A stretch of DNA of 64,000 nucleotides from Eretmocerus hayati (Eukaryota > Arthropoda > Insecta > Hymenoptera > Aphelinidae): NCBI GenBank assembly GCA_029851415.1, contig CM056743.1:124092305-124156304 (forward strand). Direction: 5' to 3'. This document shows, one piece after another, positions 36,901-50,451 of this stretch. The notes under the pieces are model-generated. The model was not told where the DNA came from. It did not search any database and saw only the letters and a list, made by a program, of their open reading frames with translations. The translations under genes were made by a program, and so were the position numbers. Numbering within the stretch: the first letter of the stretch is position 1; each line of letters begins with the position of its first letter.

Positions 36901-37843
36901 AGTTCATTATTTCTACCAGGGTTGGAAAGCAAGTCATTCGTTTGCAATGTCACATATTTTGATAAGTTGTCTGCTCTTGCCGTTTTCTTTGGTCAAAATC
37001 ATTGTCATTGCAGGTCTGACTTATTTGTTGGAATTGCTCAAGATCTCACATATTCCATGCTTGATCGATTATAGAGGTTTCATTTTAAATTCAGCAGAAT
37101 CAGCGTAGTTGGTCAGAAAAGAGTTTGAACTCGCACTCTGCTCTTACTGGATTAGCTTGCTACCAAGTTCGTGAAGAATGGGTCTACTTAGGCATGCGTC
37201 CACAGAAATTGGAAACCCGATGCAATATGAACGAATTAACATAGTCTTTGCTTTGACTTCTTTTCGTCTTTGTTGACTTTGTTCATTTTGGGTTTTCCTA
37301 TTTTCTCCACTCCATCCTTAGATGACGTCGATGCTAATGAGAGCGTTTTGATTCAACCTGATTCAGTCCCAGCACACACAAATATTGTGCTGACCCAAGT
37401 AATGAGACCTCTATTTCTCCACATAGATTTATAACTTATGTTAGTCACAGGAAAACCAATATGATACATCGAGATTTCCTATTATTTCTCCACAATCGAA
37501 AGACTCTACTGTAGAATCAAGGAAATCAATGCCTAAACACGCTTTTCGCAGTCTTGTCGAATCTAGGATTCACAAAACCAGCCCAATTACATTTGACAAT
37601 TACACGACTCTAATTAGGTAGGAATAGATTCCACCAGACGAAAAATTGTCAGCTCTGATCAATCATCTGAAAAAAGTTCCAAACAATACTCTCTTTGATT
37701 ACGATAAAAAAATCGATATATTACCATGGTTTACAAGACTGACAAATTTGTACTGAAATTTTCAGATCACACATCGTACCAGTTCACTGCCCAGATCTCT
37801 AACTCAAACAAGTGATAGCGCCCTCTTGTAAGGCGATTCGAAG
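33991..37843. other. No gene recognised; includes a GC-richer block at 34150-34640
   Basis: The block at about 34150-34640 is GC-richer than its surroundings and has no sustained frame; it might be the 5' UTR or remnant of a retroelement, but I cannot identify it. The rest could hold 5' UTR or promoter of the innexin gene; no core promoter was assignable. Confidence 0.4.
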
Positions 37844-38248
37844 ATGCCAATCATGCTGAAAATGATAGACGTGTTCGGTTCAATCCGGTCACTATTCAAG
37901 GTTCAGCGAACATCGGAGGATACCCTAATCTTTCGCCTTCACTACAAAGCTACTGTTGCCCTCTTGCTTGGTGGTTGCCTGACTCTAGCTTGTAAAAGTC
38001 TCAGCGGATCTCCAATTCACTGCGAAACCGCTGGCTCGGTTGACAAAACTGTGTTAGAGACTTTTTGCTGGCTTCACACTACCTACAGCATGGTTTACGC
38101 TTTCAACATGAGTTTGGGAAGGTCCATACCGTATCCGGGAGTGTCGAACAGTGGGGTTAGCAAGACCGAGGTGCATGGACACGGGCCACATCCACTCGTC
38201 AAGCAGCACAAGTATTATCAATGGGTCATATTCGTGCTGCTACTACAA
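37844..38248 (+). CDS. Innexin, first coding exon (partial gene)
   Basis: Innexins form arthropod gap-junction channels in the plasma membrane (four transmembrane helices). The exon encodes the cytoplasmic N-terminus (MIDVFGSIRSLFKV), the first transmembrane helix (about residues 35-55, from RLHYKATVALLLGG), the first extracellular loop with the two conserved cysteines C60 (SPIHC) and C75 (ETFCWLHTTY), the proline segment SIPYPGV, and the family signature KYYQW at 123-127 leading into helix 2. It ends at CTACTACAA|GTGAGC, after the ..FVLLLQ residues where insect innexin genes commonly have an intron. Three in-frame ATGs exist (37844, 37853, 37862); the third gives MIDVFG, which best matches known starts. 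Subtype is uncertain; the PYPG(V/I).NS context recalls shaking-B or Inx7-like members. Downstream exons are not found in the window. Confidence 0.88.
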
Positions 38249-41200
38249 GTGAGCAATTTTTGAAATCATCTCTTTGGGCAATGGAGAAGATCCCATGGTT
38301 GTCCTTGCGTAGAGAACTGGTATAGCTGTAATGGTGGAGTAGATTTGAGGTTAAAATACACGAATGTCTTTGACCCCTTACTCATTTTGTCCACTACAGT
38401 GGACATGCCTGGAAACCGATATTTGTCATACCTTCTGAATGTCGGATGGTGAGAATCCGAGAAAATTTGGAAAAATCTTTGTTAACCCTAGGAACACATT
38501 CCCCCAAATGATGAAGTCGTTACATGCTTCGGTTTTGAAAAAATTGTACAAACTGAAAATTGTGTCTCATCATTTTTTGAACCGTTATCGATATTTTTCC
38601 CGTCAGAAAATTTCTTCCGAGATCGGGAAGTGAGGTTCAAAGTGAACTGGTTGAAAAGGAGGAATTGGATAAGATTTATAATGCTCACTTACTGATGATG
38701 ATCTGTAAGAAAATGGCCTGGGGTAATTGATAGCTTGGACCATTTTGGGTGATTCCGATACAGTTCGTGTTATCCCAAACGCTGTGAGGATATTGCATAA
38801 TTCAGATGTAAACGTCCTATTCTCAAATCCTTGAAACTGAACTCAAGGATTCGTTAATCTCAAAAAATGAATTCCCCGTAATTGAGCGTTTACGCATTAT
38901 CTATGCGGATAGCTGAATCGGTCATTCGTGGAAACCTAATAACGAAGGATGACACCACCGTCAGTCAGATTGACTCACTAATTCCTTTTTTCACGATTCT
39001 GTAGATATTAGGTTTTCTGTAAAATTGTACTGCCATGGTATGAAGGATCACGGTGGCTATAAAAAAAATGTTCATAATCGATTTGATACTAAATGAGTGA
39101 AAATGTGCATTGTAAATTCACTGAGGTTAACGTTTCAAGAGGAAATTTTTTGGATATTTTAGAATGTAGTTATTGAACTCTCTCTTTTTATGGGTGGACG
39201 ATCAAGCGTTTCACTTTAAATTTCGCATATCAGATAGATTTCAGCGGAAAAGAGCGGACTGAACGGAGATGTGAGGTCTTTTGTATACTTGAGGGTTCGA
39301 CCCAAAATTGATTTTGAATTTGGTTTCATTTCGTATCGAGGGTCAAACTCCTGTGATGATTTCGGAATTGATTTCCATTCATCTTGAATGTAAAGTATCA
39401 AACGACCGGATTAATCTCAAAAATTATCACGAAAATATCAATCCTCCTATACGAAACTATTATTTCGTTTCGTGTCAAACCCTGGTATAATTATAGTCAA
39501 AGTTTAAAACACCGACGAAACAAGTGTTTTATTATTGGATGAGAAAGATATCCTGTGAAATGAGCCTTCATTTTCTAGCATTAAAATATGCAAACTCCGG
39601 TCCATGACTGTGGGTTAGAATAATTTTTCCTGAATGTTTCCAAAACTATGAATATAGGGTCTTGCATGAAGAGTTAGAATCAGCTTGTGGTTATGCAACA
39701 AGTGGCGATGAATTTGAAATTTCTCAACGGATTCGAACACTACACGAAGCTCAAATAAGCTTTTAGCACGCACCATGTCATGATGCCACTTCAATGAACT
39801 CGCGCGCGAAATACAAACTTAAGTTATATGTCGGGACAACCGGACGAGCTCGGAGTCACGCAGTCTCCATGTAAAGCTCAAAACACGCGATAGTCTCACC
39901 TCACTCATCACCCTAAAGGCTAGTCTGAGCGTTGAACGTCACGCGATAAGAGCGCGTTGCACCGGGCACTCGGTCAAAGGATAATAATCCAACACACGAC
40001 AAGGGTAAAAATTTTGTCGCACTTAAGAAAATCGGAGGCGTGCAATGCGAACCAAGGAAGAGTAGTCTCATTGCTCACTGTAAAATATTGAACACAAGCA
40101 CGTCGCACCTTTAGCGTAATTTATACCCACGATCTTGCGGAAGTATATTATAAGAAGGAAGATTCCCAAGGCGATCGTAGATATGAGTATATAGAAGCAT
40201 CCGAGCGTGCATCTATACATAGAAATATAACTGAAAGCTGCATATTATGCGTTAACTAACTGATGCGCTAAGCACTCCGGAATCACTTTCGCTAGGCAAA
40301 TTTCAAACAATGCGTTCGTAATTCTCACGACGGCCTGATACATGTGCAGTATGTGTGTATAAATTCAAACTCCGCGAGTGGAATATATCTTCATCGAACA
40401 CGCGATGCTCAACCTTGTGGTACTTATGAGCATGCAAATTCCATAAAATATATACACTTTGATGTTTGAATCTCAATAGGCCTACCACGTCGATTTCACA
40501 TTTGCTTTGATGAGGCAGCTCGCATCTGTAGGTCTTAAATTTTTCATGAGTACACGTTCTGAGTCTGACCTTCATTCATTTATTTGTACCAAAGCTCATT
40601 TTGGAAGGAGTCAATAAGCCATTTCTGCATGAAATATTTTACATATGCTATAGGGTAGGTAGCTTTACGATTTTCACCGTCATTATTTGCGTCCCCTATA
40701 ATGTGCCACGCAAGATCGTAAATTATGAGAAAATTTTCACTTGCATTCCGCAAAGTCATAACTAGGAGCGAGATCTAAGGATAGCTATACATAAAGCCTC
40801 GATTACGAGCGATCGTAAATTTTACAATCGCACGTGTGATATTCAGGTATATATTCAATATTGCGACTATTATAGCTCGTGCGCATACACATGTGAAAGT
40901 GTGTGTGTGGGTGTTGCATAAATCGGGTGACATTTCAGCAGTATCGAAAGTATTCTGTTGCTCAGTTTGGAAACTATAATTCAGCACTGAGATTCATCTT
41001 GATAGATAATATATTCATGTGCACTTGACTTTGGAAGGATTATGGGCTCTTTTCCTGTAATCGTTTCCTGAGCAGATTTTCGTCATTTCTCAAATAGAAT
41101 TTTCTAACAAAGCTGCGACTTATGAAAGTTTCGAAACTGCAGATCAGATAATGGGCTATTCAGTGGATGAAAATCCATCATAGTCACAGGCCTCATTGTC

Positions 41201-41883
41201 CAGAGTGTGAATTATTCAGAATGTGGCTTGTTACTTTGATGTATCAGACATGGTCCAGAGCAGCTAAATCTGAGCTTCACACATTTTCAAAATTAGCGCT
41301 GATGGATCGTTTTGACAATCCTCTTGACGATTCATTCCCTCATTTCCCGTTTTTCCAGATGGGAATGAATCCATTCAAATTTTTGAGAAATCTTCCTTTG
41401 ATCCATCATAAGGTCTCAATTTGCAAATGAATCCATTTGAAAACATTTTTCACATCCAAGTTGAAAGTTGGTACATCTGAATGATGGTCACAGAATCATT
41501 CCTGTAGATTAGCGCTTGGTTGAGCGAATTCGCGCAGGATCACTTCGATTAATCGAAAATTGACAATAGAATCATTTCACCGCGGCTTGCATACGTTCAT
41601 ATAACAAGCGATCGATGATGCTTGTAAGGTTCTGGTCTCCCCTGGCCCATTTATAGCAGAAATTAAAAGAGCGCTCACACATTCCGAGGTATAGAAAAAC
41701 TACAGTAATCTGAGCAAGGTGAAATGTGGGATGCGTTTTTCATCCTGCGATCCTGACTTTCACGGTGATACACGATTCTTCATCCTGGTCAAGTTAAATG
41801 TGCTGGCCTCATGAACAATATTCTTCTCTTAAAATCTTACCATTGCCTTTTTCCTTGATTTTTTTGCGAATCTCTTACAATAT
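38249..41883 (+). other. Probable start of the innexin intron; no gene recognised
   Basis: Begins with GTGAGC. No exon continuing with an LFY.P..LW-type second transmembrane segment is visible. A CA-rich run occurs near 40890-40915 (minus TG). Confidence 0.4.
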
Positions 41884-43213
41884 ACGGCGTCCCTCGTTTT
41901 ACGCGGGGCTTGCGTTCTCAAAGAGTGCCGCGTGAATCAAAACCGCGTAAATCAAGACATTGCCCTTGTGAGAGGAAGGGGGTAACGTTCCTGCCATCCA
42001 ATAATGACCGATCAAAATCATAATAAAACTCATTAAAAATTTATGTAGGAGGCTTCCTGAAACTATCAATGTGTAATATAGATATCAAATAATAATCAAT
42101 TCAAAAGTATGTATAAGATGATGAAACAAGGTCAAAAATATATTCAGGATTCTGCATTTGGTGGGTGATACTGTGTCATATGAGTTTGTCTCGCTCCCCA
42201 TCTGAAGTCTCTTCGAATTTTCTCGTAAGCTCGTATGACTGATTCACATTCTTCTTTGAATTTCAAGCTTCTGGTCATATTGGGATCACACTCGATTGCT
42301 TTATCGATTCCGTCTCAAATCGATTTTACAATTCCAGAAACGGTTCTTGATGTGAGAATTGACTCTTCGCTCACTTGCGGCTCATCAGTTGGCAATGCAA
42401 GATTTCTTCTAATTCTCCGGCTGTCAAGTCATCATCTGCATTAAACTCTGACAGTTCAGATTCACCCATATTTTGAAATCCTTCACATTCTATCTGCCTC
42501 ATATCTTGGAATTATCAAACCAACCTTTGCCAGCGGTGAAGTTTTCTTTTCCAGCCATTCCGTTTTTTCTCTCACGTATCGATCGTAACTTGTTCGCGAA
42601 TCATCATAGAACTGAGGGGAATTTTTTTGTTTACTCTATTTTCAATCCAAACAAACAGCATGTTTTCCATTTGCTCCAATGCTGGGTCTTGACTGTACTT
42701 AGTCGAAACGGTTTGATTATTACTGTGTTTAAAACTTTCGCGAATTTTATCTCCATTATCTCTGATAGTAGTTCTTATAGTTGATTCGTTTACTTCGTAT
42801 CTCCGAGCGATGGTACTAATTTTTTCTCCAGCTTGGATCAATTTCTTAATTTCTCGCTCAGATTTGGTATTTTTTTCTTGTTCCCACTTTTTGAGCACGA
42901 ATGATCAGCTGCTTTTGCTGGAGCCATTATTATTGAGTATCTACTACTTGAATTTACTAATTGGATTACACTTGAAATTTCGTTTACATTTTTGATGGAT
43001 TATGCTCAATTGAATTTCGGACCATACTGAATATCGCTATAGAACACAGAGATGTTTTGATAGTCCAAAGGTTCGAAAAATTCAAAAACTTTTTGAACAA
43101 AACCGCGTAATTTCAAGGGAATGGCCGCGTAAATCGAGGGAAGGGGTCAAACTCAGAACCGCGTTATTTCAAATCAGCGTTAAAAAAATCCGAGTGAAAC
43201 GAGGGACGCCTGT
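41884..43213 (-). mobile_element. Tigger element, internally deleted, with TIRs
   Basis: GGCGTCCCTCGTTTTACGCGG at the left and its inverse GAAACGAGGGACGCC at the right (near 43203) are pogo/Tigger-type termini. The minus strand carries the N-terminal transposase start (ATG at 42927), a frameshift near 42900, then LIQAGEKISTIARRYEVNES and NNQTVSTKYSQDPALEQMEN, matching the 20-kb copy. After GKGWFDN near 42530 it jumps to a C-terminal-like acidic stretch, so the DDE catalytic core is missing. At ~1.33 kb it is a mobilisable but non-autonomous derivative. Confidence 0.8.
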
Positions 43214-43385
43214 AATCATGTCTTATTCTCAAATAGTATGGCGATTCGCAATGTTACTTGGCACAGCCATGACTTAAGCGAATCATATTTTGAATGATTC
43301 ATGATTATCTGCGCATTTCTGGGTAGGTTCACGCAAAGTGTGATCTCGTACCCCGGCAAAATTTTCATAATATTTACGAGCAGAT

Positions 43386-43686
43386 GGTCAACCTTGCGGG
43401 TCCTAGGCTCATCCCAAACTTTGGAGATTATCTTATTTTGAAGAAATATGTAGGGATCTCAAAGGATTTCATCCTATGGAACTCCTATTCTGAGATACAG
43501 CTATGAAAATTGGCATTGGCTATATAGGCCTAGGTTGAAAAAGATATACTGACAATGCTAATTTCCATAGCTGCATCTCAGGATAGGAGTTCCATAGGAT
43601 TAAAACCTTTGAGATACCTACATTTTTCTTCAAAATAAGATGATTCCCTGAGGTTGCGACGAATTTAGGACCCACAATGTTGGACC
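43386..43686. mobile_element. Palindromic foldback MITE, copy 2
   Basis: Arms of ~150 bp: GGTCAACCTTGCGGGTCCTA near 43386 pairs with the inverse of the segment ending 43686, and GGAACTCCTATTCTGAGATA pairs across the centre near 43530. The centre shares CAATGCTAAT.TCCAT.GCTG with 6333-6661. Confidence 0.75.
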
Positions 43687-46600
43687 TCTTTTCGTAAGTC
43701 ATATTCGAACTGAGCAACAAACATCACTCCAAGTCAATACTTTGGAATGAAAATCAAATTATTTGGGAACCAAGCCCGATGGCAAACGACAACTTCCAAC
43801 TGTTTTTGAAGGATCATACATGAATGGATCTTTCAAAATTTCCCAAGGCATTAACATTGATTGCACCGAGCTCAAGAGATGATTAGGAATCATGAGTAAT
43901 TTTGTGGATTTTTCGTCCTTGATGTTTAATATATGAGACCAAATAACCATTTCAAAGATTAGGAATCATTTCATAGTCATACGCCTTCCTAATATCAATT
44001 AGTGATTTCACGTAGCTTCACACCTAGATTTTTGCAATTTTAGATTACAATATAATTCTGAAAAAAACGTGGGATTTTGCCATCCAGTTAACTTTCAATC
44101 ACATGCCTAATCAGTGATCGTTGATGTCTCTGCTGAGATCGCAATTGTGTAAATTTCATAATCCTATTCTTTCACCGCATTATAATGCCACCAAGAAATC
44201 CCAGCAAAATTCACACAGCTCAAATTTTCAGAATTCGACACGGAATCCCGCAACCAAAGCCAGCTCTGTAACGTTACAATAAAAGCAAAATAGCTCGGTG
44301 TCACTCGTTAGGAAGCGAAAGACTTTTACGTGAGGAAAATCACGCTTCACGTTGCACATGTCTCGACTCTCGCAGGCGTGACGAATAAACAACGACGACG
44401 ACGAGCGTTGCAAAGCTTCCAGACGCATCTTGAAAATCTGCAGGCTAAGAATCACGACTGAAAGTAGACGGACCTATGTAACTCATACAAATACCCCAAC
44501 TATGCGTGCAGGAAAATATCTATACATCGTTCGAAAGCTTTTGCGTGTAACCATGTAATATTATATAGACGTGCTCATCGCTCAGCTCGTGAATTGGCTC
44601 GTTATCGAGGATCGCGATCGACCCGACTCTCTTTTTTCTTCTTCTTTCCACTACCAATTGAAATATCACTTTGGGATATATATCAACCATGTATACTAAC
44701 GCAGCTCCCGGATTATTTTACTTAAATGAACTGATCAAGAGTTGCACGGTGATGATAGCCATAGATCTGAATTGTCACGGGCTACGGACAATCTGTATAT
44801 GTATGTACTTGGCGTGGCCGTGTATGCTCACTGATGATGCTTACGATTTGGCGTAGAAATGGTCCAATTGTCGAGCTGATCGATGGTCCCGTGCTACAGT
44901 TGTCAAACGTATCCAAGCTTGTGGAACCCTAACAAGGTGATGTCGTAGTTTCGTTAACCCTCGGTACGACTTCGTTATAACCCTTCGAAAAACATCCTCT
45001 ACCGTCCATCACAGGCCACGATTTCACGATTTCGCCGTGTGTTTTTCTGTAATTGCATGTGCGTGCAAATAGGGCGAGTGGTATGTAATGGTACGTATGA
45101 CCTTGACAAGAATATTCCCTTTGCAACTTCATTCCGAATCAAAGAGTCGACGGATCATTCGTTTGTTCCTTCCGTGATATTTTTTTGAAAAACTATCGAT
45201 GAAATTGACGATACTCTTGATCTTGGGAATACGGAAAATTCTCTAGACAGAAATTGTTACGAGACTGTTGAAGCGATAACGAGTATCCCGATAATGTTAC
45301 ACATTTCGATGTATAGCTTTTGTTTGTAAGTGCACGGGTGCGAGTTAACAGGAGAATTCGCGCCCCGAGGGCGAACATTTTATCCCGTGAGACTAGCCTA
45401 ATAACTATTCTTATAAATTTTCTCTCGCTCGATACTTTTATTCCCGTTGACATTTCCAGCATCGCTGTAATAGAAGTGGCCGTTAGCCACGAACAGACGT
45501 GTTCTTTTGCGGTACATCATTATCCTCGTTAGGTGGCTCTGCAGAGCCTTGGTAAGCTGAAATAACCACTTCTGTGATATCCAGTTATAATTCTAAATAG
45601 ATGGAGAACTAGCACTCTTTCCTGAATTTCTCAGACGCATAATAATCTTTCGCGTATGGATTTCCTGAAAGCTGAAATGCATAATCGTCGATAATTTTGA
45701 CCACGTTCTTGAGAAATGCAGAGTCGAAAATATGTCGATTGATCGATGTGATGGATTGTTATTGAATTATCCGTCGACTTTTACATTGTGTATTATTGTG
45801 GCTAAACGTACTCTCTAGGGCGAATGCTTTCGATTATTTACCGAATGGAATCGGATGAAAATGTGATAACGATGTGATGAATCAATGCATCCACCAGGCG
45901 CGGAAACAGGGGGGAGAGTCAGGAAATCACATAATTATAGTAAATATCCAAGCATATCCTGAAATACAAGTAGCAGGCTCAAAAGCCTTCACACTCGGTC
46001 CATGCTAGCCGCATTCGGCGGAGTCGTCGCATTCAAAGTCGTGACAGATTTCCCCCGTTGCGTTTCCGGATTTGACAACTATGTGAAAAACTTCTCCAGG
46101 CTATCAAATTTGCAATTGTACAACTGAGGATGCGTATTTAGAAAATTTCTCACCCAACTTTGGCTTTTCAAGACAGATATGACGATTCCGTGGAAAAAGT
46201 TTTCAAAAATCTCCCAAAGAGGCGGGAAATGCTTTAGACTTCGGTCTACTTCTGATGCCTTCCAAATGGGATCCAAACGGTATCTCCAAAATTTCGAAGG
46301 AATTCTCCATTCGCCGTGAAGGTCAAGCAAGTTGAACGCGGAAATTCGAAGAATCTCAAACTCCTCATTTTCACCTCAAAATTCGATTTTTACATGGTTC
46401 CCCAATTTAAAAAAAAAAAAACGAAGTTTATATTCGTATTCAGCACCCTCGAGTACATGAAATAAGACCTTTTCCAGCGAGTAGGTCATTCGTGGTCACT
46501 CATCTGTAACTTTGGGCCACTTCCCGCTTGCCCAATTTAGACCGGGCCAAAATTAGTTGAACAAAACCTCCATAGAGAAATCCTCACGTAATCTTTGTAT

Positions 46601-49600
46601 GAAAATTCCAGATGAATCTCCGTAGACTCCCGTTCGAATCCCATTCATGATCAGTATGTTGTTCCCCGAGTCTTTGTGTCATCTTCCAATAAAGGACTCT
46701 CCCAATTCAATTTTCACATAACTCATTCATACCGCAATCGTACAGCATCTAGATTAATCAACTACATCATTGCCCATAATCCCACCAATAATTCTCACAG
46801 TCCAACACTTGAGCTAGTGAAAATTAATTACCGGATTGGCTTGTCTCTCAATCATTCAGCAATACGATACAATAGAGGTGTTTCCTCGACCATAAGGACG
46901 TCGTCGAGTTTCACTGTAATTCAAGCTGCTACTCGGTTACACTAGTCGCAGCCAAATTATTTCTTCTCAGCATCGCAAGCATAGTTCAAATCTCGGTAAA
47001 TTGTCGAATCTTGAGGTGGAAGATAGTCGGAAAAGTAGTATAGCCGACGATTGCGAAACTGAGCCGGTCTGAGTGCAGCAAGTGGTCAGTGACGACAAGC
47101 TGTTGCTGGCACGATGTCAACTCGGATCCAACCGATGTTTTATACCACGCCTTGGACTCGATAGGTGCATTGACATCGATTTGAAAATTCATTGAATTTT
47201 AGTGGTAGTAATTGAGCGATGGATACGCTGATTAAGCTAATTACTCATTGGTGCAATAAATTTGCCAACTGGACATTTTAAGGGCGGTGGCAGATTCCGT
47301 GCGATAAATGGCTATATTATCGATGCGTTTAATAGTAAACCACCACACGCGCCCGAACTTGAGCCGTACACTTCTGAATTGAATGTGCGTGGCTCGAAAG
47401 TGAGCCTGAAGGCTCGCCCAATACTTTTAATCGGCCACTGGGCCTTGGATTTGACAGGTCCTTTTCCATCACGTAGTACTTCGGTGGGATAGGCCTCGCT
47501 TACCTGTTGTAGGATCGAAAAAAATTTTGTGAGTGACGGGTGCCACCGAAGCGTGAGCTTTGCCACCCACAATCTGTAATTACATCACATTCCATGTTGC
47601 TGGGTTCCTGATGTTTGAGGTTCTCGATCTCTATTCATCCATCTCGCAAATCTTTCTATCATCTGAGTTTCATTGCTCATGCTACTGATTGGTGGACTTT
47701 TTCAATTGATCCGAGGTTGAATGTTTTGAGTTTTTTTTCTACTATCATAGATTCTCACAAAATAATTGTTTCATTATAAAGAATTTATATAGACCGTGTG
47801 TACTTTATAGATCATCTCTTTTTTCTTCTACTACAGAGTAAGCGATTTAGTAATCTATAATAGTACTTCACCACTCAGTGAAGTGAGTGGTTTATAAAAT
47901 AATTATCTTACACTGCAGATAAGGTTACTATTGTGTTCATAGATTATCCAATTTTCGAGATGAAAAGTCCGCAGATTGGTTCCCAATGCCGTGCATTCAT
48001 TCTCTGAACTATTTCTCGTCTATTTCTAAAAATAATTGACGACTTTGCACGAGGAATCTTTTAAGGTTCGATGACGAAAACGAAAAAAAAAACTGAGTCA
48101 GATTCATTCTCATCCTGAATTTTAATCGCTAAGCCACTTCGAACATGTGGGTCGAACAAGTTTTGAACAGAGATTTCATTCTGTTTTTGGTACCATCAGA
48201 AACAGCTCGCAGCAGTATCATTCAATAAGACGAGATGAAAGGCAAAGTTCAATACATGTTTGTGGATGAAAGAGGTATTTATCTACTCTAACAGTCATTA
48301 AACATCAAACGGTGGCTTCCATCTGTTGCATTATGAAATTCTAAATGGGCAAACATTTGACTTCATCAACTTTAGAGAGTCGATCAACGAGAATGGAATT
48401 TGGCACGTCCTACCGTACACGTCTGTTACTACTTAGGCTCCATCTCAAAGCCCAGCCTTACGGGCTGATGTGAGTTTTATCAAACTTTATGGATTGAAGA
48501 AAGTACGTCACCAGTGCACCGAAAGTCCCGTTCGACGCTCGTGTAAGTCCCCTTAAGGAGACACAATTGCTGACAAAATTCTTGAGAAAACATCCCCAAC
48601 AGCACATTCCAAGCTATTATCTCGAAGTTTACGGTTCTGAGCAGAGCATTCGGCGTAGGTGGTCATCGCGAAGCGTAAGATAGAAAACAAATACCATTGG
48701 TCAGTTGTTGATATTACCCCTTAAGGAGTCTACCAGACAGCCCGGCGATCGTTGGTGTAAGCAACTCTGACTCCATTAACATAATAAGCCTATGATAGTA
48801 CATAGCAGTAGTCGCGCGACCTGAGCTCTCTCTTTCTCTATCTCGCTCTCTTCTAAGCATTTACAATCCACGTTATTCCACGCGCTTCTATGCGCATATA
48901 AGTGAGTGCACCATAGGTTGGCCATTGTCCATTGTTTTCTCGCTTGACCACCGCAAGGCGCGACTCGTCCGCGACCCGCGAGTGAATTTTGCGATGCCTT
49001 GCGGAAACTTGTTCTTACTCAGTTGTTTGGTGATCTAGCAAACGGATTTCTGTATCTCCCGTTTGAGAATGGTCTTTGTGAGGTTCTAGAGGTATAGAAA
49101 GCACTATGAAACGAGCGGGAATCGATTTCTTTTGGATGACCAGATCGCATGTGGGCCGTGTTGAACGAATTGTTCCGTTTGAAATTTTAATATTGATTCG
49201 GAAGGCGATTTCTCTCATAGTTCGTATTGATACTTCACATGTAGGATGGTTTTGTGGTTAGGAATAGTTGCGAAAATTTTGTAAGCGTTTCCGCATACTT
49301 GTTTGGAATATTGAGCAGATACGGGTGATGTTGCTATAGAATGTATGTGATTGCTGATTTTAAAACTTTTTTAAACTACTTAAATTACTTTTTCAACGGA
49401 CTTAAAGACACTCGATCTCGGCTCACTGACATTCAATCTTTTTGAGTCTCTGAGTTTCAGCAGTCTGAACAAGTTACACTAATTTCGTCGGAAAGGATAC
49501 AAGGTGCACCCTTAGAGTTGGGAATACTCACACTATTCTTCAGAAAGTGTTCCAGTGCGAACTCTCTGATCAGCTTCTGACGGAATGCTGCTGCGGAAAG

Positions 49601-49752
49601 TGGTTCCGAGGAGTGACACAATCAGATGAGGTCTGATTATGAGAAATTCTGTGACAATCACTGCTCTTAGGTCCAAGAAATTGAGATCTCTTCAGATATT
49701 CTGATTGAATTATCGCGTACCCCATAATGTTTTTCTCCTCAAAAATCTGTAC
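43687..49752. other. Gene-poor stretch, probably innexin intron
   Basis: No convincing exon. A GC-richer piece at about 47290-47570 has frames on both strands without domain similarity and may be a remnant of a dispersed repeat. A 67-codon minus frame at 49015-49218, following a possible AG acceptor, might be a terminal exon of the candidate gene upstream but is unsupported. Confidence 0.4.
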
Positions 49753-49926
49753 CTGAGATGAAATTCCTCTACCGTCATCGATTTCGTAGCAATTCATGCT
49801 ACAATTTATCCTTAGTCCAGACGTGGGGTACTTAATCTTCTCATTCGCAATATCAATTTCCCAGGTCAGCCGCCCGGACTGGGGAATGGCCTGACAAGAA
49901 AATTTTCCGACTAGAGAATCATCCAA
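49753..49926 (-). CDS. Candidate internal exon, possibly Ig-like, 58 codons
   Basis: Bounded by an acceptor (AATTTAGCAG at 49927-49936) and a strong donor (TCATCTCAG|GTACAG); phase 0 at both ends. The peptide opens LDDSLVGKFSCQAIPQSGRL and continues TWEID, reminiscent of an immunoglobulin B-strand cysteine and C-strand tryptophan, but no F-strand Y-x-C is present, so the domain is incomplete or misjudged. Could belong with the candidate exons at 50452-50877, but that exon pair ends at a stop and direct phases do not match. Confidence 0.3.
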
Positions 49927-50451
49927 CTGCTAAATTTCCGCTTCATCGCCAACTAAATGCTAGAGTGTGAAATGTTTCCGTGAAGTCGATACGTTTTCAT
50001 TCAATCATCAGTTTCAAGCATGAATCTTCGTTATTAATATATACGTGAAATAAAATAGCTCCTTGTCATAATCATCATTTGGGGTCAATCACCCTTGATA
50101 GTGAGTCAGTCATTTTATATTTGTTCGATGATACTTAATAATTCAATAGATATTGTTGAAAAAATGTTAAAATTCTAATCGATGGATCACGTCACTAACC
50201 CACAGTAATATTATACGAAATAGCTCCTGAATAATCCAAAACTTTGTTTTTGTTCTTATAGCTTTCATAGTTGAGTGCAATAGTTTAAACCTTCCTTTGT
50301 ACTACAGTCTATTTTGACTTTGGTGCTGCTCTTACATTTTCACCCAATGCAAGCTCATTCAAGCAATAATTCTCTGTATCCCGTTTTCTCATTGAAATTT
50401 TCCCAAACAAGGTCGAGGGTCAGGGTGCACCTTTCCTACAACTATTCGAAA

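Noticed and set aside
47262..47572. Overlapping frames on both strands in a GC-richer patch
   Set aside because: No domain; looks like a dispersed non-coding repeat, but I have no second copy in this window to prove it.
49015..49218. 67-codon minus frame as terminal exon of the candidate gene at 49.7-50.9 kb
   Set aside because: Composition is plausible, but acceptor and phase could not be matched to the upstream exon.
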